Source: an uncultured Collinsella sp.
GTDB taxonomy: Bacteria; Actinomycetota; Coriobacteriia; Coriobacteriales; Coriobacteriaceae
Assembly: GCA_937997605.1 (NCBI GenBank)
Contig: CALLFD010000460.1
Location: 1-7,078 of the forward strand
DNA length: 7,078 nt
Direction of reading: 5' to 3'
The notes beneath the pieces were generated by a model. That model was not told the DNA's origin. It worked only from the letters and a program-made list of their open reading frames with translations, and made no database searches. Made by a program: the position numbers and the translations under genes. Numbering within the stretch: the first letter of the stretch is position 1; the number at the start of each line of letters is the position of its first letter. Below are positions 1 through 5,840 of this stretch, piece by piece.

Positions 1-686
1 GTTACGTTATACATACGTCCCTGCATGCGTTTGTGCAATCTCGCAGGGTCGAGAGCCTGCAGACGAAGGCTATCTATCGAACCTTGGCATTTTTCGCCAT
101 TCCGGCCCTGGTGGGCGGTACCTTTCAGATCGTATACTCGGTGCCTGGCCTTTGTGTCGGCATAATGATTAGCATGTTGCTGCTCTATATCATCTGCCAG
201 GAGCAACTGATCTCGACTGACCCGTTGACTGGACTCAACAACCGCAACCGTTTTGAGACCTATATGCTGTCGCTCTTTTCAAATGTGGATCAGGCCGAAG
301 ATGTATATCTGCTTATGATGGACGCTGACGGCTTTAAGCAGATTAACGATCGCTATGGACATGTGGAGGGCGACCATGCTCTTCAGGTTGTTGCGACGGC
401 GCTCATGGATGTCTGCTCGGCGTCTGGTGGCTTTATCGCGCGTTATGGTGGCGATGAGTTCGTGGTGCTCCAAAAGGCAGCGGCGGAACAGGATATCATG
501 CATCTGTGCGCGACAATCAACGACGAGCTCGCGCATGCCGAGGTGCCGTATGCATTGCGGATGTCCATCGGTTGCGCGCGGGTCGGCGATAGTGTTGATA
601 CCTGGCAAGACTTACTTCGCGCTGCCGATGCGGAGCTCTATCGCGTCAAGGCCGAGAAAAAGAAAGCCGGCGTACAAATACGCTAG
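1..686 (+). CDS. Membrane-anchored diguanylate cyclase (GGDEF domain), 5' end missing
   Basis: The protein makes the second messenger c-di-GMP from two GTP. The reading frame is open to the window's left edge, so the GTG at 33 is probably not the start and more membrane helices should lie upstream. Counting from that GTG, two hydrophobic helices (about 17-36 and 38-57) lead into a short linker and a complete GGDEF domain. The domain opens with DPLTGLNNR at D63, then carries the metal-binding segment D97-A-D99-GFKQIND, the active-site RYGGDEF at 137-143 and the closing SIG...ADAELY...K motif. All catalytic residues look intact, so activity is likely. The RxxD inhibitory site normally found just before the signature is absent (A130-S-G-G133). 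The helices make this an inner-membrane enzyme, but the sensed signal cannot be read from this fragment. The gene ends with TAG immediately before a strong terminator, so it is the last gene of its transcript. Confidence 0.93.
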   Translation, partial: YVIHTSLHAFVQSRRVESLQTKAIYRTLAFFAIPALVGGTFQIVYSVPGLCVGIMISMLLLYIICQEQLISTDPLTGLNNRNRFETYMLSLFSNVDQAEDVYLLMMDADGFKQINDRYGHVEGDHALQVVATALMDVCSASGGFIARYGGDEFVVLQKAAAEQDIMHLCATINDELAHAEVPYALRMSIGCARVGDSVDTWQDLLRAADAELYRVKAEKKKAGVQIR

Positions 687-726
687 AAAAGGGGCATACG
701 ACCGTGTTTGGTCGTGCGCCCCTTTT
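687..726 (+). terminator. Strong rho-independent terminator of the diguanylate cyclase gene, probably bidirectional
   Basis: The arm AAAAGGGGC (687-695) pairs perfectly with GCCCCTTTT (718-726). A second stem, ACGACC (698-703) with GGTCGT (710-715), sits inside it around a six-base loop, with a 2x2 internal mismatch between the stems. The hairpin starts at the base after the cyclase stop codon. Because it has an A-run on one side and a T-run on the other, it can also stop transcripts arriving on the minus strand from the convergent transporter gene. Confidence 0.9.
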
Positions 727-859
727 GCGTTCGTGGGGGGCCACCGGCCATAATGCCCAGGCGCGGTGCGGCAAGACGGGCGTCTGCCGCCGCGACTCGG
801 TACGAAATCAACGAGAACCAGTGTGCTCCATTAAGCTAAAGTATGCGAATGCCCTCCCT
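727..859. other. Convergent intergenic spacer, no gene seen
   Basis: These 133 bases lie between the ends of two convergent genes. I see no convincing start codon with a ribosome-binding site, no tRNA T-loop pattern and no promoter on either strand. The only clear structure is the GC-rich hairpin at 762-794, listed separately. Confidence 0.6.
762..794. other. GC-rich hairpin of unknown role
   Basis: CGCG (762-765) pairs with CGCG (791-794), GCGGC (768-772) with GCCGC (786-790), and AGAC (774-777) with GTCT (782-785), closing on a GGGC loop. Two bases (766-767) and one A (773) are bulged. That gives about 13 pairs, nearly all G-C. No T-run follows on either strand, so it is not an ordinary intrinsic terminator. 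It could be a structured 3' end, a transcript-stabilising hairpin or a protein site, and I cannot decide between them. Confidence 0.45.
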
Positions 860-886
860 AAAAAGGTGAGCTCGCTAGGCCTTTTT
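860..886 (-). terminator. Candidate terminator overlapping the DMT transporter stop codon
   Basis: On the minus strand AAAAAGG (886 to 880) pairs with CCTTTTT (866 to 860) across a 13-base loop that contains the transporter's TAG stop. The upstream arm encodes the last lysine codons. The stem is only seven pairs and mostly A-T, and the T-run is part of the stem, so it is weaker than the other terminators here. The bidirectional hairpin at 687-726 could act as a backup. Confidence 0.45.
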
Positions 887-1810
887 GGGCTTGTTTACGA
901 TGATGATGCCGCCGCAAACCAACAGCAGGGCAACGATGACGGTAATGGGGCTCGTGCCAGCGCCCTCGCCGAGCAGCAGCGCGCTCAGCAGCACACCAAA
1001 GACGGGGTTCATAAACCCAAAGACCGAGACGCGGCTGACGGGGTTGACGGCAAGCAGGCGCGACCACAGCGAGTAGGCGACCGCGGAGATAAGCGCCATG
1101 TAGATGATGAGCGCGATGGCGGGGGCAATCGCCGTGGGGGAGAGCGCGCCACCCATCAAAAAGCCGATGGCGGTGAGGACCAGGCCGCCGACTAAGAACT
1201 GCCACCCGGCAAGCAAGACGCCGTCGTGCTCACGCGAGAAGATGCCAATCAGGCAGGTCGAAAGGGCACCCGCGACGGTGGAGGCTAGGATAAAGCCCTC
1301 GCCATCGAGCCTGAAGCCAAAGGTGCCATCCGCGCCCGAAAGGTTGACGAGCGCGACGCCGGCAAAGCCCAGCGCACAGCCAAGCACCTTGGCCGTATTG
1401 AGCTTCTCGGTGCGAAACGCCAGGGCGGCAAAGAGGATTGCGAGGAAGTTGGCGCTGGCCTCGATGATGGAGCTCGACATGGCGCTGGCGCGCGAGAGGC
1501 CCAGATAGAAAAAGAAGTACTGCCCGATAGTCTGGAAGAGCGACAAGACAAAGATGGGCTTGATGTCGCGAGCCTGCGGAATGAGGGGGCGGCGTTGGGC
1601 CGCACTCATCCCAACGATAACCAGGGCGCCGGCAAGCGTGAAGCGCAAGCCCGCAAAGAGCAGCTGCGAGGCGCTATCGTGCGCTGGGATACCAAAGAGT
1701 GCGTAACCGATCTTGATACAGGGAAAGGCCGATCCCCAGAGTGCACAGCAGACGAGGCAGCCCAGGATGAGTCCGGGCAGGGTGGCGAGATACGGCTTGC
1801 GGCTTTCCAT
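875..1810 (-). CDS. EamA/DMT-superfamily transporter (ten-helix metabolite permease)
   Basis: This is a 311-residue inner-membrane protein of the drug/metabolite transporter superfamily, whose members usually export small metabolites or amino acids. The substrate cannot be read from sequence. It shows ten hydrophobic stretches in two EamA repeats, about residues 11-155 and 172-302. Helix 1 carries the family's ALWGSAFPCIKIG pattern. Each half has the acidic residue that commonly follows the fourth helix of the repeat (FRTEKLN and LLLGEG). The length is normal for the family and the tail is short and basic (NKPKKA). The frame extends upstream to a GTG at 1852, but that start lies inside the purL terminator hairpin. 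The ATG at 1810 has GGAAGG five bases before it and was chosen. The gene follows purL on the same strand but after a strong terminator, so ordinary co-transcription with purL is unlikely. Confidence 0.9.
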   Translation of the reverse strand: MESRKPYLATLPGLILGCLVCCALWGSAFPCIKIGYALFGIPAHDSASQLLFAGLRFTLAGALVIVGMSAAQRRPLIPQARDIKPIFVLSLFQTIGQYFFFYLGLSRASAMSSSIIEASANFLAILFAALAFRTEKLNTAKVLGCALGFAGVALVNLSGADGTFGFRLDGEGFILASTVAGALSTCLIGIFSREHDGVLLAGWQFLVGGLVLTAIGFLMGGALSPTAIAPAIALIIYMALISAVAYSLWSRLLAVNPVSRVSVFGFMNPVFGVLLSALLLGEGAGTSPITVIVALLLVCGGIIIVNKPKKA

Positions 1811-1815
1811 GATGT

Positions 1816-1821
1816 CCTTCC
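1816..1821 (-). promoter_or_regulatory. Ribosome-binding site that fixes the DMT transporter start
   Basis: The minus strand reads GGAAGG, five bases before the ATG at 1810. This decides for the ATG over the in-frame GTG 42 bases upstream (1852), which falls within the terminator stem. Confidence 0.8.
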
Positions 1822-1834
1822 TACATGCGCGAAG

Positions 1835-1871
1835 CAAAAAAGAACCCGCCACCGGATGTGCCGGTGGCGGG
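1835..1871 (-). terminator. Strong rho-independent terminator of purL
   Basis: Read on the minus strand, CCCGCCACCGG (1871 to 1861) pairs perfectly over 11 bases with CCGGTGGCGGG (1855 to 1845) around a five-base loop. The run TTCTTTTTT (1844 to 1836) follows. It begins 38 bases after the purL stop and ends about 14 bases before the ribosome-binding site of the downstream transporter gene. That leaves no room for a promoter between hairpin and gene. Confidence 0.92.
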
Positions 1872-1888
1872 TGTTGTTACCCGAAGGG

Positions 1889-1894
1889 ATTGTA
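1889..1894 (-). promoter_or_regulatory. Possible -10 element for the DMT gene, upstream of the terminator
   Basis: The minus strand reads TACAAT, five of six matches to TATAAT, just after the purL stop codon. A -35 at the right distance is poor (TTCGCT with an 18-base spacer). If used, the transcript would begin near 1882 and carry the 1845-1871 hairpin in its leader. This is weak evidence on its own. Confidence 0.25.
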
Positions 1895-1909
1895 CCCGAT
1901 GGGAAAGGT

Positions 1910-4900
1910 TTAAGCGAAGTAGGCCACGCCGCTCTCAAAGATCGGCATGAACTTATCGCCGGGGACATGCTCGGGCACGTTGCGGTACAGGTTGTCGCCG
2001 CGACGCTCGGCATGGCCCATCTTGCCCAGGACGCGGCCGTCGGGGCTCGTGATGCCCTCGATGGCGAGTGCGGAGCCGTTGGGGTTGACGGAAAGGTCCA
2101 TGCTGGGCTTGCCGTTCTCGCCCACGTACTGCGTGGCGACCTGGCCGTTGGCGATCAGCTGGGCGAGCACTTCGTCATTGGCGACAAAGCGGCCCTCGCC
2201 GTGGCTGATGGCGACGGTATAGGGGTCGTCCAGGCTGCACTGCGACAGCCACGGGGACAAGTTGGACGAGATGCGGGTGCGCACCAGACGGCTCTGGTGG
2301 CGACCGATGGTGTTGAACGTCAACGTGGGCGCATCGGGCGTGGCGTCGACGATGTCGCCGTAGGGCACCAGGCCGAGCTTGATCAGGGCCTGGAAGCCGT
2401 TGCAGATGCCCAGCATCAGGCCATCGCGAGCCTTGAGCAGGTCGCGGACTGCCTCGGTGACCTCGGGAGCGCGGAAGAACGCCGTGATGAACTTGGCAGA
2501 GCCGTCGGGCTCGTCGCCGCCCGAGAAGCCGCCGGGGATCATAACGATCTGGCTTGCACGGATGCGGCGGGCAAGCTCGTGGGTGCTCTCGGCGACGGCC
2601 TCGGGCGTGAGGTTGTTGATCACGAAGGTGTCGGCCTCGGCACCGGCGGCACGGAAGGCGCGGGCGCTGTCGTACTCGCAGTTGTTGCCGGGGAACACGG
2701 GGATGATCACGCGCGGGCGGGCGATCTTGGCGCCGCCGTACACGTGGATATCCTTGGCGCGGAAGTCGATGGTCTCGACCTCGGGGGTCTCGCCGGCGCT
2801 GCGGTAGGCGAAGACGCCCTCGATGCCGCTCTCCCAGGCCTCCTGGAGCTCGGCGAGCTCGATGACCTCGGAGCCGGTGTCGATGACATAGCCCTCGACG
2901 GTGGTGCCCAGGGGCTCGACGACAACGCCGTCGGCGACCTCGGGCAGCTCGGCGTCCTCGGCGAGCTCGACGATAAAGCTGCCGTAGAGCGGGGTGAAGA
3001 GGCTCTCCACGTCTACATCCTCGGCAAGCTCGATACCGATCTGGTTACCGACGCACATCTTAAAGAGGCTCTCGACGCCGCAGCCGTAGCCGGGCGTGGA
3101 TATGGCCAGGGCGTTGCCGGTAGCAGTGAGCGCCTCGACGGCGTCAAACGCGGCGAGCAACTGCTGGGCGTCGGGACGGTAGTCCTCGCCATAGGTGGCG
3201 GGGGCGATGCGGACGACGCGGTGCGTGAGGCCCTTGAACTCGGGCGAGACGGCGCGGGCGGCCTTGCCCACGGCGACGGCGAAGCTGATCAGGGTCGGCG
3301 GAACGTTGAGCTCGCCGGTCTCGTCCTCAAACGAACCGCTCATGGAGTCCTTGCCGCCGATGGCGCCGGCACCCAGGTCGACTTGGGCCATGAGGGCGCC
3401 CAGGACGGCTGCCGTGGGCTTGCCCCAGCGCTCGGCCTCGGTGCGCAGGCGCTCGAAGTACTCCTGGAAGGAGAGATAGGCGCGCTTGTGCTCAAAGCCG
3501 GCAGCCACGAGCTTGGCGATGGACTCGACCACGGACAGGTAGGCGCCCGCAAACTGGTCGGCCTCCATCAGATAGGGGTTGAAGCCCCATGCCATGGCAC
3601 TCGCCGTGGTGGTCTCGCCGTCCACGGGGAACTTGGCGACCATGGCCGAGCTGGGGGTGAGCTGCGTCTTGCCGCCAAAGGGCATGAGCACGGTCGCGGC
3701 GCCGATGGTGGAGTCGAAGCGCTCGGAAAGGCCCTTGTTGGAAGCGACGTTGAGGTCGGTGACGAGCGAGGTCATGCGCTCGGCGAGCGTGGTGCCGGCC
3801 CAGCTGGGCTGCCACACGCTACGGGCGCACACGTGGGCGACCTGGTGCTTGGGTGCGCCGTTGGAGTTGAGGAACTCGCGGGACAGGTCGACGATAGCGA
3901 CGCCGTTCCAGGCCATGCGCATGCGCGGCTCAGCGGTAACCTCGGCGATAACGGTCGCCTCCAGGTTCTCCTCGGCGGCGTAGCCCATGAACTCCTCGAC
4001 GTCACCGTCGGCGACGGCGCAGGCCATGCGCTCCTGGGACTCAGAGATAGCGAGCTCGGTGCCGTCCAGGCCGTCGTACTTCTTGGTCACGGTGTCCAGG
4101 TCGACATACAGGCCGTCGGCAAGCTCGCCCACGGCGACCGAGACGCCGCCGGCGCCAAAGTCGTTGCAGCGCTTGATCAGACGGCAGGCGTCGCCGCGGC
4201 GGAACAGACGCTGCAGCTTGCGCTCGACAGGGGCGTTGCCCTTCTGGACCTCGGCACCCGAGGTCTCGATGGACTCGGTGTTCTGGGTCTTGGAGGAGCC
4301 GGTGGCGCCACCGATGCCATCGCGGCCGGTGCGGCCGCCCAGCAGGATGATCTTGTCGGTGGGGGCGGGGCACTCGCGACGAACGTGGTTTGCCGGGGTA
4401 GCGCCCACGACGGCGCCAACCTCCATGCGCTTGGCCACGTAACCGGGGTGATAGAGTTCGTTGACCTGACCGGTGGCAAGGCCGATCTGGTTGCCGTAGC
4501 TGGAGTAGCCGGCGGCGGCAGTGGTCACGAGCTTGCGCTGCGGCAGCTTGCCCTCGAGCGTCTCGGAAACCGGGACGGTGGGGTCACCGGCGCCGGTGAC
4601 ACGCATGGCCTGGTACACGTAGCTGCGGCCCGAGAGCGGGTCGCGGATGGCGCCGCCCACGCAGGTGGCGGCACCGCCGAAGGGCTCGATCTCGGTCGGG
4701 TGGTTGTGGGTCTCGTTCTTAAACAGGAACAGCCAGTCCTGGTCCTCGCCGTCGACATCGACCTTCACCTTGACGGTGCAGGCGTTGATCTCCTCGGACT
4801 CGTCGACATCGGTCATGACGCCGGTCTTCTTAAGGTACTTGGCGCCGATGGTGCCCATGTCCATGAGGCAGACGGGCTTGGCGTCGCGGCCGAGTTCGTG

Positions 4901-5656
4901 GCGCATCTCCATGTAGCGGTCGAAGGCTTGCTGCACCACGGCGTCGTCGATCGTCACGTCGTCCAGGACGGTGCCGAAGGTGGTGTGGCGGCAGTGGTCA
5001 GACCAGTAGGTGTCGATCACGCGGATCTCGGTGATGGTGGGGTCGCGGTCCTCATCGCGGAAGTACTGCTGGCAGAAGGCGATGTCTGCCTCGTCCATGG
5101 CAAGGCCGCGATCGGCGATAAAGGCGGCGAGGCCGGCCTCGTCGAGCTCGCGGAAGCCGTCGAGCACCTCGACGGGCTGGGGCTCGGGGGTCTCCATGTA
5201 CAGCGTCTCGGGCAGGTCGAGCGAGGCGATGCGTGCCTCGACGGGGTTCACCACGTAGTGCTTGATGGCATCGATGGCGGCCTCGTCCAGAGCGCCCGAG
5301 ATCATATAGACCTTGGCGGAGCGCACGGCGGGGCGCTCGCCCTGGCTGATGAGCTGCACGCACTCGCTGGCGGAGTCGGCGCGCTGGTCAAACTGGCCAG
5401 GCAGGAATTCGACGGCAAAGACGGCGCCATCGCTTGCGGGGAGTTCGTCGTAGGTCACATCGACCTGGGGCTCGCTAAAGACGGTCGGCACGCAGGAGCG
5501 GAAAAGCTCCTCGTCGATGCCCTCGACGTCGTAGCGGTTGATGATCCTCAGGGCCTCGATGCCCTTGATGCCGAGAATTTCGGTCAGCTCGCCCTTGAGC
5601 TGCTGAGCCTCGACGTCGAACCCGGGTTTCTTCTCCACGTAGATACGAGAGACCAT
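1910..5656 (-). CDS. purL: Phosphoribosylformylglycinamidine synthase, single-chain long form (FGAR amidotransferase)
   Basis: This cytoplasmic enzyme converts FGAR, glutamine and ATP to FGAM, the fourth step of de novo purine synthesis. All activities lie on one 1248-residue chain, close to the 1295 residues of E. coli PurL and unlike the separate PurS/PurL/PurQ subunits of Bacillus. A PurS-like N-terminal region (about 1-150) is followed by a linker with YWSDHCRH (H221 to H224). The synthase core holds NETHNHP (from 314), GGRTGRDGIGGATGSS (from 440) and GGKDSMSG (from 767). A class I glutaminase domain starts near R982 with nucleophile C1085 in GICNGFQ and the H1215-A-E1217 pair in GHAER, so the domain set and catalytic triad are complete. 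The ATG at 5656 is preceded by AGGAAGG and a closer AGGA. The gene stands alone: it ends in its own terminator and faces away from the antiporter gene. Its form resembles the clostridial/coriobacterial clade of long PurL proteins, by recall. Confidence 0.97.
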   Translation of the reverse strand: MVSRIYVEKKPGFDVEAQQLKGELTEILGIKGIEALRIINRYDVEGIDEELFRSCVPTVFSEPQVDVTYDELPASDGAVFAVEFLPGQFDQRADSASECVQLISQGERPAVRSAKVYMISGALDEAAIDAIKHYVVNPVEARIASLDLPETLYMETPEPQPVEVLDGFRELDEAGLAAFIADRGLAMDEADIAFCQQYFRDEDRDPTITEIRVIDTYWSDHCRHTTFGTVLDDVTIDDAVVQQAFDRYMEMRHELGRDAKPVCLMDMGTIGAKYLKKTGVMTDVDESEEINACTVKVKVDVDGEDQDWLFLFKNETHNHPTEIEPFGGAATCVGGAIRDPLSGRSYVYQAMRVTGAGDPTVPVSETLEGKLPQRKLVTTAAAGYSSYGNQIGLATGQVNELYHPGYVAKRMEVGAVVGATPANHVRRECPAPTDKIILLGGRTGRDGIGGATGSSKTQNTESIETSGAEVQKGNAPVERKLQRLFRRGDACRLIKRCNDFGAGGVSVAVGELADGLYVDLDTVTKKYDGLDGTELAISESQERMACAVADGDVEEFMGYAAEENLEATVIAEVTAEPRMRMAWNGVAIVDLSREFLNSNGAPKHQVAHVCARSVWQPSWAGTTLAERMTSLVTDLNVASNKGLSERFDSTIGAATVLMPFGGKTQLTPSSAMVAKFPVDGETTTASAMAWGFNPYLMEADQFAGAYLSVVESIAKLVAAGFEHKRAYLSFQEYFERLRTEAERWGKPTAAVLGALMAQVDLGAGAIGGKDSMSGSFEDETGELNVPPTLISFAVAVGKAARAVSPEFKGLTHRVVRIAPATYGEDYRPDAQQLLAAFDAVEALTATGNALAISTPGYGCGVESLFKMCVGNQIGIELAEDVDVESLFTPLYGSFIVELAEDAELPEVADGVVVEPLGTTVEGYVIDTGSEVIELAELQEAWESGIEGVFAYRSAGETPEVETIDFRAKDIHVYGGAKIARPRVIIPVFPGNNCEYDSARAFRAAGAEADTFVINNLTPEAVAESTHELARRIRASQIVMIPGGFSGGDEPDGSAKFITAFFRAPEVTEAVRDLLKARDGLMLGICNGFQALIKLGLVPYGDIVDATPDAPTLTFNTIGRHQSRLVRTRISSNLSPWLSQCSLDDPYTVAISHGEGRFVANDEVLAQLIANGQVATQYVGENGKPSMDLSVNPNGSALAIEGITSPDGRVLGKMGHAERRGDNLYRNVPEHVPGDKFMPIFESGVAYFA

Positions 5657-5682
5657 TGGTTCCTGCCTTCCTGATCGGTTGG

Positions 5683-5700
5683 GCGTACGGTACGGTATGC
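5683..5700. promoter_or_regulatory. Imperfect palindrome in the purL leader, possible operator
   Basis: GCGTAC (5683-5688) and GTATGC (5695-5700) form an inverted repeat with one mismatch around GGTACG. The element lies 27 bases upstream of the purL start codon. Its interior is also a short tandem repeat of TACGG. Position and symmetry suit a regulator-binding site, but no known operator is recognised and chance is not excluded. Confidence 0.25.
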
Positions 5701-5828
5701 GGCAGCGGTCGGTTTACGGGACAAGCCTCGCGGTCGCCTTGAGCCACATGTTTGTAAACCTCACTATGATACGACAGCTCGCGGCGCGTTGAGGACGGCG
5801 AGGGTGCTACAGTGAAGCGCAAACAAGA

Positions 5829-5834
5829 GAAAGG
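5829..5834 (+). promoter_or_regulatory. Ribosome-binding site of the antiporter gene
   Basis: GAAAGG lies six bases before the ATG at 5841. This supports that ATG rather than the out-of-frame GTG at 5812 upstream. Confidence 0.65.
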
Positions 5835-5840
5835 CATCAC

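Larger units (their letters stand above)
5657..5840. promoter_or_regulatory. Divergent purL / antiporter promoter region
   Basis: The 184 bases between the two divergent start codons must hold the promoters of both genes unless transcription enters from elsewhere. The most AT-rich patch includes TATGAT at 5765-5770 (plus), which overlaps TATCAT on the minus strand (5771 to 5766). Both resemble -10 boxes but neither has a good -35 at 16-18 bases. A second plus-strand candidate is the extended -10 TGCTACAGT at 5805-5813, which would give a leader of about 20 bases for the antiporter. I cannot assign transcription starts. I see no riboswitch-like fold and no match to the CCGAAC-type PurR box of Bacillus. 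Confidence 0.4.

Noticed and set aside
33..35. GTG at 33 as the true start of the diguanylate cyclase
   Set aside because: The frame is open upstream to the window edge and the segment before it reads like a continuing membrane protein, so the gene is taken as cut by the edge.
727..859. A tRNA or attachment site in the convergent spacer
   Set aside because: No T-loop GGTTCRA pattern, acceptor stem or cloverleaf could be drawn on either strand, and no integrase or direct repeat is nearby.
704..1195. A plus-strand open frame of 163 codons starting inside the first terminator
   Set aside because: It begins in the terminator hairpin and then runs antisense through the DMT gene. The product is hydrophilic low-complexity sequence with no family resemblance.
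1811..1852. GTG at 1852 as the start of the DMT transporter (14 extra residues)
   Set aside because: The GTG lies inside the purL terminator stem and has no better ribosome-binding site. The ATG at 1810 has GGAAGG at five bases.
5657..5840. A purine riboswitch in the purL leader
   Set aside because: The conserved junction pattern of purine riboswitches is not seen, and the leader is too short and GC-rich to draw the three-helix fold.
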